Shown here: in pieces, positions 49,421 to 63,243 of the stretch | Layout of the letters: each line of letters opens with the position of its first letter | How positions within the stretch are numbered: position 1 is the first letter of the stretch | Source of the DNA: Agelaius tricolor | Lineage: Eukaryota; Chordata; Aves; Passeriformes; Icteridae | NCBI GenBank assembly: GCA_023055355.1 | Contig: JALJCS010000022.1 | Location: forward strand, 9,595,001-9,659,000 | DNA: 64,000 nucleotides | Direction: 5' to 3' | Program-made: the position numbers and the translations under genes | Notes under the pieces: generated by a model | The model's input: only the letters and a program-made list of their open reading frames with translations | Databases searched by the model: none | What the model was told of the DNA's origin: nothing

Positions 49421-50796
49421 TGATGCTTCCAGTCAAAGGAATTTTCCTGCTTGTATTATCCTACCATAACCCATGATTCCAACAATAATATCCATAATTT
49501 TGCACTGAAAAGTTAATTTTACAGAGTTAAAATGGCAAATATATCACCTATTATTATATTCTTTCTTTTGTGTATTTTTACGTTTCCTATAAATGAACAG
49601 AACGTTTCTCTGTGTATGAAATAGATCACAAAGCTCTGTTTAAAGATTTCTCCAACTATTTGTGAAATTCATCACTTAAAATATTCCAATAGGCTGATAC
49701 TGATAAACAGTATTACTTGTTTAGTTTTGTCTCCAATGAGGGTTTGCCATTTTGGAACATCCTATTTTTAGTCAAACAGCTATTGAAAACTTATATAAGT
49801 CATCTAATAAGTTCTTGTTTGTCCAACAAATGTGACTTGTTACAGAACATTTCTGTAACTTTATATTACTGCCCAGGAGCTGAAATGACAAAAAAAAAAG
49901 AGTTCATTTGGATATCTGAAAAGATATAAAACACTGAGAAACCAGCTATGTTTTCTGTGGTCAGGTTCTCCTCTATCACAACATCCTTCAAGAAAACCTT
50001 GTAAGAGTCAATTCAAAATATTTTAATTTATACAAACCCCAAATTACCATTTTGATAAGTGTGTTACTAGTACTACAAATTACATCAGAAGAGATTTGGT
50101 AGCTATTTCCTATTCAAATATATTATTTCCTATTCAAAATCTGTATATTTTGCCTGGAATGAGATTTTTTTTTCCCTATTTATAATTACACATACAGAAG
50201 GTTCCCTTGTTTCAATAACAGGAGCAATTTCCAGTAGTCCTGATGGTGCATATGTGTGCATAATGATGGGAAAAAGGCAAATTATTGCAGAGTTTAAAGG
50301 TTTTATTGTCTTTGATATGCTCATGCTGCTCCTGTTGAGGTGGCTGCCAGGGGGCTTTGCAGGAATATCTGCACCAGAACAGAGCCTGCAGCTGTGAACC
50401 TCTAGATTGGTCTCATTTATCATCCAGAGAAAGGAAAATGAGACCTAATTGAATATCTCATGGCAAAAATACTACTAAAGTTTTTACAGTGTATATGTAA
50501 GCAATCATTAGCTGTTCCCACTTGCCACTGCTCTCACTGAGAACATTTGAATTTCTTCAGGAGCTCTTTCTAGAGCACTAGAGGCTGAGTCTGATCTGGT
50601 TTGGAGAGCAGATCCCCAGCACCACCCTGGGGCTCCAGAGACAGAATTGCCTCCCCAGGAGATTGCTGCTGCCCCTGAGCCCTTTTCAGGGAATTTTAGT
50701 GATTGAATCTATCACAAACAGAGAAAAATTGAAATCAGTGATTCCCCTTGTAAGTTCAAAAGCAATGAATGTTTTTTTTTTTAATCTGATCTCTAG
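49421..50796. other. Non-coding stretch, no gene seen
   Basis: This is AT-rich unique DNA. A small 20-bp tandem duplication lies at 50104-50143. A T run just before 50783 serves as the polypyrimidine tract of the candidate exon that follows. Confidence 0.6.
50104..50143 (+). repeat. 20-bp imperfect tandem duplication
   Basis: TATTTCCTATTCAAA begins both 50104 and 50124. The last five bases of each unit differ. Confidence 0.75.
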
Positions 50797-50922
50797 CTCC
50801 TGGTGACACAGAGGGTCGAAGGGCACGGGATGTACCAAAATTGTTATTGTGATGAAGCAAGAAGTGCAGCAAATCCCTCTGCCATCTTTATCAAGATGAG
50901 CTGTTTTAAGAGCTTTAGTGAG
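50797..50922 (+). CDS. Candidate internal exon of an unidentified gene
   Basis: A T-rich tract and CTGATCTCTAG give a good acceptor ending at 50796. GAG followed by GTAGGA at 50923 gives a good donor. The 126 bases between are open in one frame for exactly 42 codons, phase 0 at both ends, reading LLVTQRVEGHGMYQNCYCDE and then ARSAANPSAIFIKMSCFKSF plus SE. Three cysteines are present. The segment keeps two CpGs. I do not recognise the protein family. The frame length alone is not significant by chance standards, so the case rests on splice signals plus frame. It lies about 30 kb from the other candidate exon, on the same strand. Confidence 0.22.
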
Positions 50923-53900
50923 GTAGGAACTACCAATGCAACCTTAGGACATAAAAACAACTTAACTAACAAGAGAAGAAATATCCTAGAAGACTGATTT
51001 GATTGTCCTGAGTTAATAAATCAGGCTTTTTTAAGCAACCAGCTCTGTGTACTGGAGGGGTTTGCAGAGCTGGGCAGTAGGATGGCAGGGGGAGCCCAGC
51101 TGAAAGCCCCTGCCAGGTGGGGAATCACCAACTCACTCAGCAGGAAGAGCTCACCAGACCCTTTATCTTCTTCCAAATGCATGTGCAGGGGGCGAGAGGG
51201 GTCACAGGAAAGCCAGCCCATGTATCCCAACCTCCAGTGTCTGCAAGAGCCCCTCAAATCTGATTTCTGTGCTCTGCTGTGGTACTGTCCCCACTTCCCC
51301 ACTGATGAACCCTCTCCCTATGGGCAAAATGGGCAGGGAAATCTCCAAACCATGTGAAAACACGGGCTCTGCCTCTAACACAGAATTTTAGAGAACATTC
51401 TTTGCTACAACAGAATTTGTTTTACAAAGCTCTCAACCCACACCCAGAGTGAATGCAGAACCTGTGTGAGAGCTCACATCTTGTGTTTGCTGTCAGAAAA
51501 TGTTTTCTTCTGCATAAACCATAAGCAAGTGTTAACTGGAGAGCCTGAATGGAGCACAATTATTTGATTGAGGGGCAGGGAGCAGCCCCAGCACAGCTCT
51601 GACAGTTGCAGAGCTTGTTTGGGGTTTTTCCATTTGCTTTTATCCTCCTCTCTTGCCTTTCTCCCAGCAGCAAAAAGATGCTCTGCTGCCTCCTGAGAGG
51701 GTGAGTGTGTGAAATCCCTGCTCTGTGCAGTCCCTGGTGCAAAGGACAGCTCCTCCCCTTTGCATAATCTCTGCTGGCAGCAGCCTCTGGCTTGTGCATG
51801 GCTGTAGAATTGGGCAGGCAGAGAGAAAACTGCTTTTCTTCACTGCCTCTAAGTGGGGGTACCACGCTTCAGCCTCTAACTGAAATCACAAAAAAGCTTT
51901 TTTATTGATGTGTCTGTTTCAGAATGCCAATCTTATAGAAAAAAACATCATTTTAAGAGACTTAAAAATTATTTTAAAGACAGACATAAAACCTTGTTTT
52001 AAACTAGAGACTTCATTTTTTTTTAATAAACAAGCACATATTTAGAGATGATGTAGTGAAAATTAAGGAATAATATTATTTTTGCAGCAATCATTAGCTG
52101 TTCCCAAACTAATAGACAGGTTTGGGAAAATTACATTCTGCATTGCTTTTAGCTTAACTCTAAATAATAATCAAGGTGAGATAATGGATATCTGCCTTAT
52201 TTTCTCTAACCCAGATATATCTCACTTCAAGCTCTGAAGAATGTTAAAAACACATGAAGTAAAAAATTACTAAAATGGCTAATTAAGTTTTATCAAGGAA
52301 CACATCTGCAAGTATACATGCACTGGCAGCTCTTCCATCAGGAGCTGCTCTTATTACAAAAAGTAGAAACCAGTCCTTGAGGAAAATCAGGCAGTTACTT
52401 CAAGAAGGAAATATTTGTACATTATTAAAGGACTGATTTTTCAAGAACCTGACGTTCATTTAATGAAGATGGAAATCATGCCCATATTCACCCATCTGTT
52501 TGATGAAGGCTTTGCTGAATATTTCAGGATGGAGAAATTGGCTTCTTTCAACACCATTAGAGAGACTTAGTCAAAAGCAGGTGCTACAGAAAATTATTTT
52601 AGTGGATTACTATCCCCCATTTTCCACTTAGATTAAAATAATTTAGCATGAAAGAAATGCATCTTGCAGTTCACCCTGTGGAATGGCTGTGCCACAGAAA
52701 AGGTTCATTTGCACTTTGGGCTGGAGGTTGTAATCCAGGTTCCTCTTTTCCCCCTCGTTTCTGAGTGAGCTTTGACAAATCAGTTCTGTCTGTACCAAAA
52801 ACCCCTGGGCTCAGTGGCTCCTGCAGTAACAGATTATGAGTTCTCTGCTCTCATCATTGTTACTGCTGTCATTATCTGCACATTTTCCATGGGATTCCAT
52901 GGGATGGGATCAGCCATGTGCAGTGTACCCAGTGCTGCTCACACTGGGCATCCCCACCACCTGGGTGTGCTCCCTGCAGCCACCCCAAGATCCTCTCCTC
53001 ACCCTTCCCACCACGGTGCAACCTGTGAGGATCAGGAGGATCAGGAGCTCCTGCTCCTTCCTACATCCCTCCAAACCATCCAGGCAGGATTTGCAAAGCC
53101 TCTCAAGGCGTGTTTGAAAGGGGAATTATCTGCATTTAGCTAGCTGGAAAATACCAGGCACTGGAATGCCTCCAAGAATCCTTTTTTTACGAAGTAAAAT
53201 ATTTGGAAAGTACATTTGCAATCAATTTAAAGGAAAGGCACATTTTATATTAAAACCCTCATACTCTGGTTAAAACACCACTTTGACTATTATTTTCTAA
53301 AATGGAGTGTTACAAGATCCAAGCACAATATACTGTGGCTCGCAGAGCAGAGTTAATAAACAGGATAAAGTTTCACCAATGCAAGTTGAGATTCTGCTTT
53401 TCTTTGATTATTTCCCTTTTTATCCTGCTATGAAGTTAAAAAGGGTATGAATCACAGTAAATTTTGAAGATGAAAGTTAGGGTCATAGTTATGAAAAACA
53501 GAAGACTGGTTTTTCCCAAAGCAGGTCTAGAATCCTAAAGAAAAAAGGAGATGGTTTCCAAAGCTGCTTCTCAGAGTAGTATTGGAGAACCTCTGGGGCT
53601 TGTAGCCTTTCAGAAATTTCTGACATTTTAGGGGCTTAATGCCCATCAGAACCTCACCAATCATTTCTAAAGACACATCCCACAGAAAAAGACACTGGAA
53701 AGCTCCTCCCCTAAATCACATAATTACTTTTGAAATGTGCCACTCTTTAGATTTCTTGGCCTAGATTAATTCAGAGGCAGGCTTCAGTGAATATGCACTG
53801 ACTAATGGCAATGCCTGACTCGTGTATCTCTTGCAATGGTGTTTCTTGTGCAGTTTCAAACAAAGCCATAACTTTCCCCTCATGACATAAGGCAGAAACT

Positions 53901-56900
53901 GTTACTGCTGCAGTTATAAATCCACAAAAGTCTTTAAATATTTTTAAAAGCGAGTAAAATAAATCTGATTGTTTATTTTAACCTTTCTTGTTTTACATGT
54001 GCTCTGTTGGTTCTATCTGAAATCTAAGAGAAGAAAATAAACCATGCCAGGCTATGGCTGTGCTAAGCCTGGTGTTTTATGGCTTTCTAAAATAAAGTGT
54101 GCTCCATTAAAGGTGCTAAGTGAAGGGAAGATGTGCATTGCTATTGCAGTGGGCATTGTGATTCTCTGAAATGGCAAAGAGTGGATAAAAAAAATAAGAG
54201 CTCCTTAGATTACATCTCAGTGACATCTTGCACTCCAGAGGATGAGCTCACCCAGCACGGGTACATGTTGATCCAGAGGGTGCTTACACAGCCCTCATGA
54301 ACTGCAGTACTGTATTTGCAAAGAGCAGAGTAAAAAATAACATTTCCACCTGAAAATGAAGCAGTAATCTAGGCCTAGGCACTTGGGATTCCAAAGAGAA
54401 TGCAGGGACAGACACCCAAACTCCTGCAAAGTGTGTTTGTGGGGTCTTTTGATGGCCACAAGCCACAAGATGTAGTTTTATAGATGGAGTTTTATATCAG
54501 AGCACGGCCAGGAACACAGCACCCTCCTGTTATTAGTTGAGTCATGCCTCAGGAAACTTGCCTGTTGATGGCCAGAGAGCCCTGGTTGGGAGTCAGGGCT
54601 GCACAGCCAGCCCCTGAGAACATTCCAGTCTGTCTGCTGCCCACACCTCTGCAGCTCCTGAGGGGCTGGCAGGACTGCCAGCAAGGCTGGAGATTAGCTC
54701 CAGTGTCTGCGGCCACAGACCAGACATATTTTACATATCTTGGGCTCAAGCCTTCCAGATTTAGTGGTGACTGAGGCATGTCTAGGTGAGGGGCACACCC
54801 AGCATCCAGGGGAACCTCCTTTCTGGGCTGTTCCAAACCTGTGGCTGAGACAGACACTACCTGTTAGAGCCCAGTGTTCCTCAAGACAACACCATTTACA
54901 AAAAACTCTTTGTTGTTTGCTACCACCTGCACCAAAGCTTTTGCATTCTTAAAAAGAGCCTTCCAAAGTGAAATACTAAAAGGCATGAACAGCACAATTT
55001 GTCTTGGCAGCACCTGGTACCACCTTGCAGTGCCACAAAGCCTGCAGGGGCCTGGTCCAGCATGTTTGATCCCTCATGTTAATCCCTGCTTTGGTCCTTT
55101 GTTGGCTCTACCACAGCGTTCACACTGAAATCCACACAGAGAGGTGTGAAACCATGGGTGATATGTGAAAGACAAACACTTTGGGTCTGCTTGTTCCCCT
55201 CTCAATGCCTCCAATAACTTTCTTCCTTGGAAAGCTAGGCCTGTTCTTGGCCAGGCCAGCAGGAGAGTAAGGACAGTCCCTTTTCCAGGGCATCTTGCTG
55301 AATTCCTTCTGAAAATATCCATTGTGAGTCCTTTTCTCATGAGAATCACTGCTAAGGGGTGTGGTCCTGTTCAGAGATAAGGAATAGGAGTAACTTGGGT
55401 AGGGATGTGGAAGAGAAGCGAGGTTACCTGTCCCACAGAGCTAAAGAATCAGACCTGACCATGGATTTGCTACAGTGACAAATGGGGATTTGGGGAATAA
55501 GAAAGCTTGGAAGAAAGACTTCACATGTGGAGGACACCCAGAGAGGGCAGAAGTCCATGATTTTGAGTTATGTGGAGCTGTGAGCACTGGGACATCTCCA
55601 AAGAGCAGATTGCATTCTGTCCTCTTCTTCTTTCCCTGTCACAATTCTCTGAAACAGAGGTGGTTTCAGAGAGACCACCAGCTTAGATTCCTGCAACCAA
55701 AAGCCCCCAAAGGTTTAATTTGTGCAGTAGGGCTGGGAGCTAAATCCACTGAGGCAAAGGCCCAGATGGAAATGGCTCTGGAATTCCCACAGGCACTGCT
55801 TCCAGCAGCACCAGGATGCCATGGGCAGCACTCATCCCAACAGGCACTGAAACCCCTCCCAGACAGTCAGACCCCCAGGCACAGGCAGGCAGACCCCAGG
55901 CAGCCACAGAAACCCCAAATACTTGCAGTTCACAGCTCCACAAGCCCAAGGCAAGCACAAGGCACCCTTTGGTGTGTGTAATGTGATCCAGACCCCACCT
56001 TGTCTAGGGCAGGGAACAAGCAGAGGCAGAACCCAAAGAACCAAGATAACTTCAAGCCTGGAGAGATGAAAGTGCCTGCCAGGAACCCAGCAAATCATCC
56101 CAAAACATCCACCCTGCTCCCCAGCCTTAGATTCCCATAATGAGAATAAATGCAGCAATGCATATTCAAACAGCCTGCAGATGAGACTGAGATAAAATTT
56201 ACATGAACTCTGCACCGTTGGTGTTACCAGGTAAAGGTTTGAGAAGACATGTGATAAAACCTTAAGTTGTGGAGAACCTGAGAGTAAACTCAAATAACTT
56301 CAGCATTGGCAGATGCAGTAGATGGTATCAGGAATTTTATAAAAGTGTTTAAGATCACCTTGATTATTAAAACCTATGGGGCTTCACTAAGGGTCTGCCA
56401 GGACAGTTTTGGTACTAAAACAAGCTGTCTTCTAGGGAAAGGGAATTGCAGAAATGAAAATCTGAGCTCATCTGGTCTTAAACACTTTGTCTTTTTTGGC
56501 ATCTCACTCACCCCATTTCTTGCACTTGATGTGAAACCCCAGAAGCCACTGTAGATAGATGAGATATGCTATTGAAAATAGCACATATGCCTATTGTAGG
56601 TGGGTGTATATTCCCATATCTCTGCCTCTGGAGCTCTTCATCAATGAGAAAATTGTTAAGGATACCTTCATTCTCCCTGTCTGGCTTTCACAATGTTTTC
56701 CTTGGATTACCTGCAGGAAAGCACATTTTGCCTTGAAAGTGGCAGAGCTTCCAATCCTGCAGAATATTAGTGAGCACTGAGGAGACAGAGAGACTTGTTA
56801 GGGATTAAGTCAAGAGCAAAAAGCCACTGCCTAAAGCTGGCCACAAGGCCCAGGCTGTGTGCAGGGACTCTGCCAGCCCAGGCTGACACACAGCAGGGAG

Positions 56901-58548
56901 CACCGAGCCCAGGCTAAGTCTGAGCTCGTTCAGGGTTCACTGAAAATGTCCCATAGAGCCACACTAACAGCCCAGTACAGGCAGAACCTTGGATTCCATT
57001 TTAAAAGTCTGCAGATCTCCAAGAAAAGCAGTTTTTTCTCTTTGCCAGCTCTCTGTCAAAGATGCAGCTAACAATTATCAAGGTTTGAAATAATTTTGTT
57101 TCCCTTAAACATTGAATTAGTGCATAGATGGAGATTCAAACAGGCAAACAGCACAGCAGTCAAAAACAACAGCTATGAAGCAGCCATGGAATTTACATCA
57201 TCAGCTAATCATGCCAGGTTTGTAAGATGTTGCCTCTTTATAAAACCAGAACATTCAGCAGTGTCTTGAAGTTTTAAGCTTTGGATACATTTCATCCTCC
57301 TTTTACAAATGCCCCCAGCGAGCAGAAATGTATGACTGTTTACTTTCTAATGTTTTTCTGGCTTCTTTTTTTTTTTTTCGGTTTTTTTTCCCCCCCAAAC
57401 TGTCAAAACAATTACCTCATTGGAAGCCAAGTCTTGGCATAGAGACAGTGGAATGAAGAGTGATTCTCTTTTGTGGACAACAACGTGAGCTGTTCAAGCT
57501 GGCTACCCTTGGAGAACAGCTTGCTGCAGGATAATGTGGGAGATAACTGATAGCACTGACTCCTTTTCATGTTACAAAACAGGTCGATGCTTGTGAAGAG
57601 ATCAACCTGTTATTTTCAATTAGACACAACAGAAGGAAGGCAGCGACTTCTGGGAATAACAGCAAAGAGGGAAAACACATTTCTGCAAGGATTTGATTTC
57701 CTCCCACTGGTGTCCTTGAAATGGAGAAGAGAATTAAAACACCCATGACAAAACAGATGATTTTATAAGAGGCACATGTCAGCTTGGAGTGCATGAGCCC
57801 AAGCTCATTTCATGACTGGTTTGATGCAGAGTGTCCTTGAGACTGTTCTCCCCTTTTATGCCACTACTGTGGGATGTTTTTTCCCCAAAACTTGCAAAAG
57901 TGTTGTGAATCACCCCTTTGCTTAATTTCAAATGCCTGCAACCTTCCTTTTGCTCACCTCCCCAGAGGAAGCAGAGCTTTGCCATACCTGACTGCTCCCA
58001 GACTCTCAGGCTGCTGAAATGTCAAGGTTGCACAAGGACAGCACAGAGGTCCTGGTGCTGCAGGCTGGAGCACAGCACCTGTCCCAGGTCCATGTGTGTG
58101 TGATCCAAGCACTGGCACCAGCCCAGAGCAGCCTCCCAGCTCTCTGCAGCCCTGCCCAAACTAGGATGCAGGCAGATGTGTGGCTCAGCTGGGAGACAGC
58201 AAGCTCTGCTGCCACATCTTGCTTTAATTGATTCATCTCTGACAGGCCAGGGCCCTGACAGCTGCTCAAGGCTCCTCCTGGGCTCTGCTCTGCTCTGTGG
58301 TGCAGCAGGCAGGTGTAAAGGCACACCCAGTCTAAGTTAACCTGTTTCCTACTGGGATGGGATGGAGAGGTGTCCATAAAGGCAGCACAAGTCTCTTCCT
58401 GACCATCCATGTTGGAGTTCTGGATGCTGAGAATTTTAGACTTTCTGTGCTGTCAGGCACTGACACAGCATTTGACCTGAGGCTGTGGAAAAGGCTTCCA
58501 AAATTGATTGACAGCCCTGGGATTATGGGTGTGGAGTTTGAATAGAAG
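50923..58548. other. Long non-coding stretch, no gene seen
   Basis: Over 7 kb of unique sequence alternates between AT-rich and moderately GC-rich parts. Open frames up to 168 codons (55475-55981, plus) overlap frames on the other strand and show no domain that I know. A T/C-rich homopolymer lies at 57365-57398. The part at 57040-57720 keeps a few CpGs and is free of obvious repeats, so it could hold conserved elements, but I cannot show it. Confidence 0.55.
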
Positions 58549-58919
58549 TGTGTAATATCACAGGGTGGAAAACTTAGAAATTGGTGGTTTAGAATATAGA
58601 AATACATATAGAGCAAGGTTTTAGGGTGGAGGCTGGTCCTTCTTCTTCATGGGTTTGGGTGGTATTTTGTAATTGGACAGAAAAGTCCACATTGCAGGAC
58701 ATGAGTGATTAGTTATTGGGTTAAGAGTGAAAATAATTTAGGTGCCATTTCTTAATTAGTAAGTTTAGCCTTATAATGAAAAATAGCTAGCCATTCTGTA
58801 CCTTGTTAGCAGAATACTGCAGAACTCACTGCCTGTGAGACTGTAACACAGATAAGAAAAAATAAACATTTGAGTCTGAACATGAACTATCTGAAGTGCC
58901 CTCAACCCTGACCTCAACA
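58549..58919 (+). mobile_element. Endogenous retrovirus solo LTR
   Basis: The block begins with TGTGTAATATCACAGGGTGG, passes through TTCTTCTTCATGGGTTTGGG, a TTATAATG TATA-like element (about 58772), AATAAA (58861-58866), and ends near CCTCAACA (58919), giving the TG...CA limits of an LTR. The order TATA-like, AATAAA, short R/U5 is typical. The style matches LTRs that are abundant in songbird genomes. I recall such elements but cannot name the family with certainty. No internal retroviral sequence follows, so it is a solo LTR formed by recombination. Flanks GAAGTG and GAAAAG resemble each other weakly and do not prove a target-site duplication. Confidence 0.65.
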
Positions 58920-61900
58920 GAAAAGAAGAAAGAAGCTGAGAACCAGCACATCTCCAGTAGCACAGCTGCAAACAGCCCAAGCACTTGCCTCCCCTCTTTG
59001 CCCTGTCAGGATTAGGCTGCTCCACCCTCCCTGCTGCTGGGCAGGTGGATGGAGCAGAGGCAGGTGCTGGTCTCAGCAATGCCTTCACCAGTCATTAACA
59101 TGCACCGGGACAGCTAAAGGGATTGAGGTTACAGCACAGAGCCCACAGCTCTACCCAAGCTCTTTGTCCAAGCTTGGATTACACTTAGCTGTCACTAAAT
59201 ACCTGCATGGAGCTACATCAAATGGAAAATGCCTCTTCAAAGTGTTTTTTTTTTTAAGTGGGCTTCAGTATTTGGCTTGAGGGAAGTGTCTCTTGAGGGT
59301 GTTTACACAAGGCCAGGTCCTGTCACAGAGCCATTCACCTCTTGGTGCAAAAGTCACCAAGGTTATGCCTTAAGGAAGTGCAGTGGCAAAGAGGAAAGCT
59401 TGAGAACTGTGACTCATCAACATCAAAGTGGCTCTTTCAAGAAGAGCCTGCAGACCATAATTAATGGACTGGAAATTATTTTGAAACAACACTAGATGAA
59501 GCAGAGTGGTTTGAGCTGTGTTTTACATGATGGCATGGTGGGTAACTCGAGTGTGCCCACAAAGGTCAGCAAAAACATTTCCACTGACCTGCAAGAGGCA
59601 GAGTCAGATGGCAAAGAGACCAAAGGTGCACAAAAGAGCTGCAAAGTGGAAAAAAAATTAATGCACATGTTTTTTAACTTCCCAGCCACAGTAGTTCATA
59701 CAAGGGTTTAATTTTCAGAAATGCCAGGAGCTGAACCGAGCCCTCACAGGACCTACTGAGGTGTTCCTAAATTGAAAATGTTGGTCTTAATAATTTAAAT
59801 ACATGCAGAAACAGCCTTCTTCAGAGTGAATGTTTGCTCCTCTGTACACAGGGTATTTGGGCAAACTATGGAAAGAGAACATGTGACAGGAAGGTGAGCT
59901 GTTGTTTTCTCCAGTGGTTCAATGGCCTCAATTCTGCCCATCCTTAGTAAATCAAAATTTTCTGTCTTTTTTTCTTGTTTTTTCTTTCCTTAGCAAGTTT
60001 CCAGAAAAGTGACACTAATGTTTCTGGTTTAATATCTTATTACAGAATGAAATTATGTGGGTTTTGCCCTAGAATATTTCATTCCTAGTACCATTTACCA
60101 ATAAACTGTTTTATTGAAGTGCTTTCAGAAATGAGAAGATGCCAGGTGAGCTTACCCATCACTGCTAATATTTGTCTTGGATTTTTCATACCCTAAACCC
60201 AAGAATTCTGCAATGCTGGAGGTTAATACCTATCATAGTGAACACCACCAAAAGCACCTATAAATCCAAGAGCTGATTTTAGCTCATGAAAAGGTAAATC
60301 CTTGCTATACAAAAAAGTTTTAGAAGCTGAGTGTCCCCATTAGTGCTGCATCCCCTTGTGACCAGGGGCTACTCTGGGGAGGCTTTCAAATCATTTCCAA
60401 GTCTGTAAAACTCGGGCAGGCTCAGGTTTGAGGCTCCTTATGAACTGTTATGTCCCATTTTCCCTCCCACTATCAGCCCCCAGGATTTTTATCACCCTCC
60501 TTGTCCACAGGACACAAAAAATCTCAGCACAGGTCACTGTGTTCAAACACCAGAGCTCAGCAACAGGCAGATAGAATTTTGCCAGCCTTGGCTGAGTTCT
60601 AAAATCCTGAGGTTTTTAAAGTCTCACTGCTTTTGGATGTGTGCAGTAGCTCGTGAACAAAGACCTGTTCTTATGGTAGATGTTAAGACACTCTTGAAAT
60701 ATAAATACAGACAGAGAAGAGAGACATCTGAATAAGTCCCTTCCAGATATTAAATATTACATTTCTAATTTTTCCCTTCCAAGTAATCCAAAGAGCAACA
60801 GTAAAACTATTCAGAATTACTGAAGATAAAATAGAAAACTTCTCTGCTAGCCAAAAATACTATAAATGTATTTAAAAAATAACCTTTACCTGAAAAAAAA
60901 AAAAAGCTAAAAGAGCTACATCTCCACAGTTCTCACAGTGCTTTCTTCTAGTTCAAATGCAAAGCATGTGTTTGTAAATAGGAAATTTCAGTTTTGTGTG
61001 TTGCTATAAGGAAAAATCAGCCTGAAGAGCTGACACTGAAACAGCTGCCAGGAAACACAGTGACCATAATGTCCTGTGACTGGAACAAATGCAAGACACA
61101 ATAGATAATTCTTTTAAAAAAGTACAGAACTTGTCCAATTAGGAACATCCCTTAAGTCAGGCACTGGCAATTACTCTGAATGTTATAGAGCCTCAGTCTC
61201 TCTGGCCAGAAATGTAAATACTGGCCTCTAATTGGAAAGAGGAAATAAAATAGAATTGTTAAAGCTATCTTAATTAACTGCAGCATCTGGCAATGTTATT
61301 TACATAGACTGAATTTCACAGCAAAATCGTTCTGTCAATAATTCCTTGTGCCTTCTTCAGCTACAGAATTCTCCTTCCCTATCAGGCCACATATCATCAG
61401 TTTTCTCCTTCCTGTCTCTGTAAATTGTACACTGATATCTTTGGCTCTGTAATTAGGGGATTGTATCATCTTGCTTTGATATTTTTTCTTTATGTAGAGA
61501 CACTAATTGGATTCATAACCCAGCATAGGCTGTCAAGAACCCAGAGTAATTTGGATTAAAAAAATCCCTCTGTAATTTCAACTTTTCCTTATATCCTCTA
61601 TTATCCAAATTTTCTTTGTATTTTAAATAGCAAATTACTATAAATTAGGGCAATTGCTGTTTTATACTAAACTTAGCCTGTCAGTGAAGTTAAACCTTCC
61701 TAAGAGATCTCCTGAAGATGGGTTAAAGCCCTCTCAATAAAAACCCAGGCTCTCAGACCCTGTGATGACCCTCAGGCCATCCTCTGGATGGTCAGGAGAG
61801 CTGGTCAGCTTTCAGATGGAGAATCAGGATGTGAAGGAAACTGGGCTGGTGATTCAGCAGGAGGCACTCTGAAGCAGCATTGATGTGGTGCCCTGGAAAT

Positions 61901-63065
61901 GTGTTGCTGTTGGAAAGCCTGACTGTTGGCTGGGGTGGAAAACCTCATGACCACTTCTGGTGATTAATGGAAATGGAATGGAAAAATTAAAGATCTTATT
62001 CCGCTTTTGACAAGAGCAGGGCTGTTAAGCTGAGTCTTGTGGCCAAATTCCAGGTAGCTGCATTCAGCCTACCTAAATACTCCTAAAAGTTATATTTGAA
62101 TATACTGTATTATTCTTAACTTCCTACCCTCCTCTGGCATTTCTTCATGCAGCTGAACAACAGCTCCATTGTGGCCCTGAGCAGCACTGTGGCTGCATGG
62201 GGTGAAGAGTTTTTGGTGTGTTTCAAGTGCTCTGAGATTCTTGAGGGTTAAGGGCTGAATACACACAGGGTATTTTATTCTAACTTTTAACTGACACAGC
62301 GAAGCTTGCCCACACTTAGCTCAAATTAAACACACAGTATTATTTGCACATAGTTCTGCTACCCTTTCCTGAATGTAGCTGGGGAAAAAAAATATCTTCC
62401 AGCTAGCCTACTTTTATGAATTTCATCCTTAATGAAAGAATAGAGGTGTTTTTTAAAAAAAAAACCAAACTAGTCCTGTGAAATAATCTGTTGAAAATGT
62501 AGCAGTAATATCCTACCTAAGAATGTATTTCTGAACTCTATATATCTGCTTTGAGGTTGTATCTCTAAGATGAAGAATGGCATTCTTGGACGTGCATTTT
62601 CAGCTTCTCATTCACTAAAGGCACTGATTCCTCTGTGTAAATTCCACCAAACACAAGCAGAGCACCTTGAACAATCACCCCAAGAGATGAGCTGACAGCT
62701 AAAGATACCCAGCAGTCATTATAAGGTGCTGGTCTTTAAATTAAATTAAAGCCAAAGAAATCTGTAATTTGACATTTGAATTCTAAATTTTGCCATACCT
62801 CACCTATTCCATGTTATAATCCAAAGTGAGGGAAACATGATGTACACAGAGTTCCTGTTTCTCAGGCTGTTTCCAGAGCTCAGAGCAGTCTTGGAACCAG
62901 AGTTATGTTTCTGAGATAACTTCATTTCAAAACATACAGAAACATAGCAGTGTTTGGAAAGGTTTAAAAATAGGACTAAATGTATTTATAGCTGGGAACT
63001 CACATTTGGTCAGTCTGACCCTTGTACAGATTTGACCCTCCTTTTGTCTCATAAATTTTGTCCTA
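58920..63065. other. Non-coding stretch, no gene seen
   Basis: This is AT-rich unique DNA with T runs near 59244-59256, an A run at about 60893-60905 and a T/A run at about 62450-62464. No open frame over about 100 codons and no recognisable transposon occur. Confidence 0.6.
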
Positions 63066-63243
63066 CCTCACCTTTTGGGAATCCACCTCTGCCTGCACAT
63101 CCCAAATATTCATGTTCTCCACCTCTGCCTGAGCTTCCCACATCTTTTGGGTCTCACACATCCTCTCAGTGCCCATCTCCATCTGGGTCTCCCACATCTT
63201 TTTGTCCCCACACCTCTTGGGTTCCCCACCTCTGCAGGGGCTC
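63066..63243 (+). repeat. Degenerate C/T-rich repeat
   Basis: Phrases such as CCACCTCTGCCTG, TCCCACATCTTTTGGG and CACACCTCTTGGG recur irregularly over about 180 bases. This looks like an old minisatellite. It keeps a Pro/Ser/His-rich frame open (62954-63382) that I do not regard as a gene. Confidence 0.55.
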
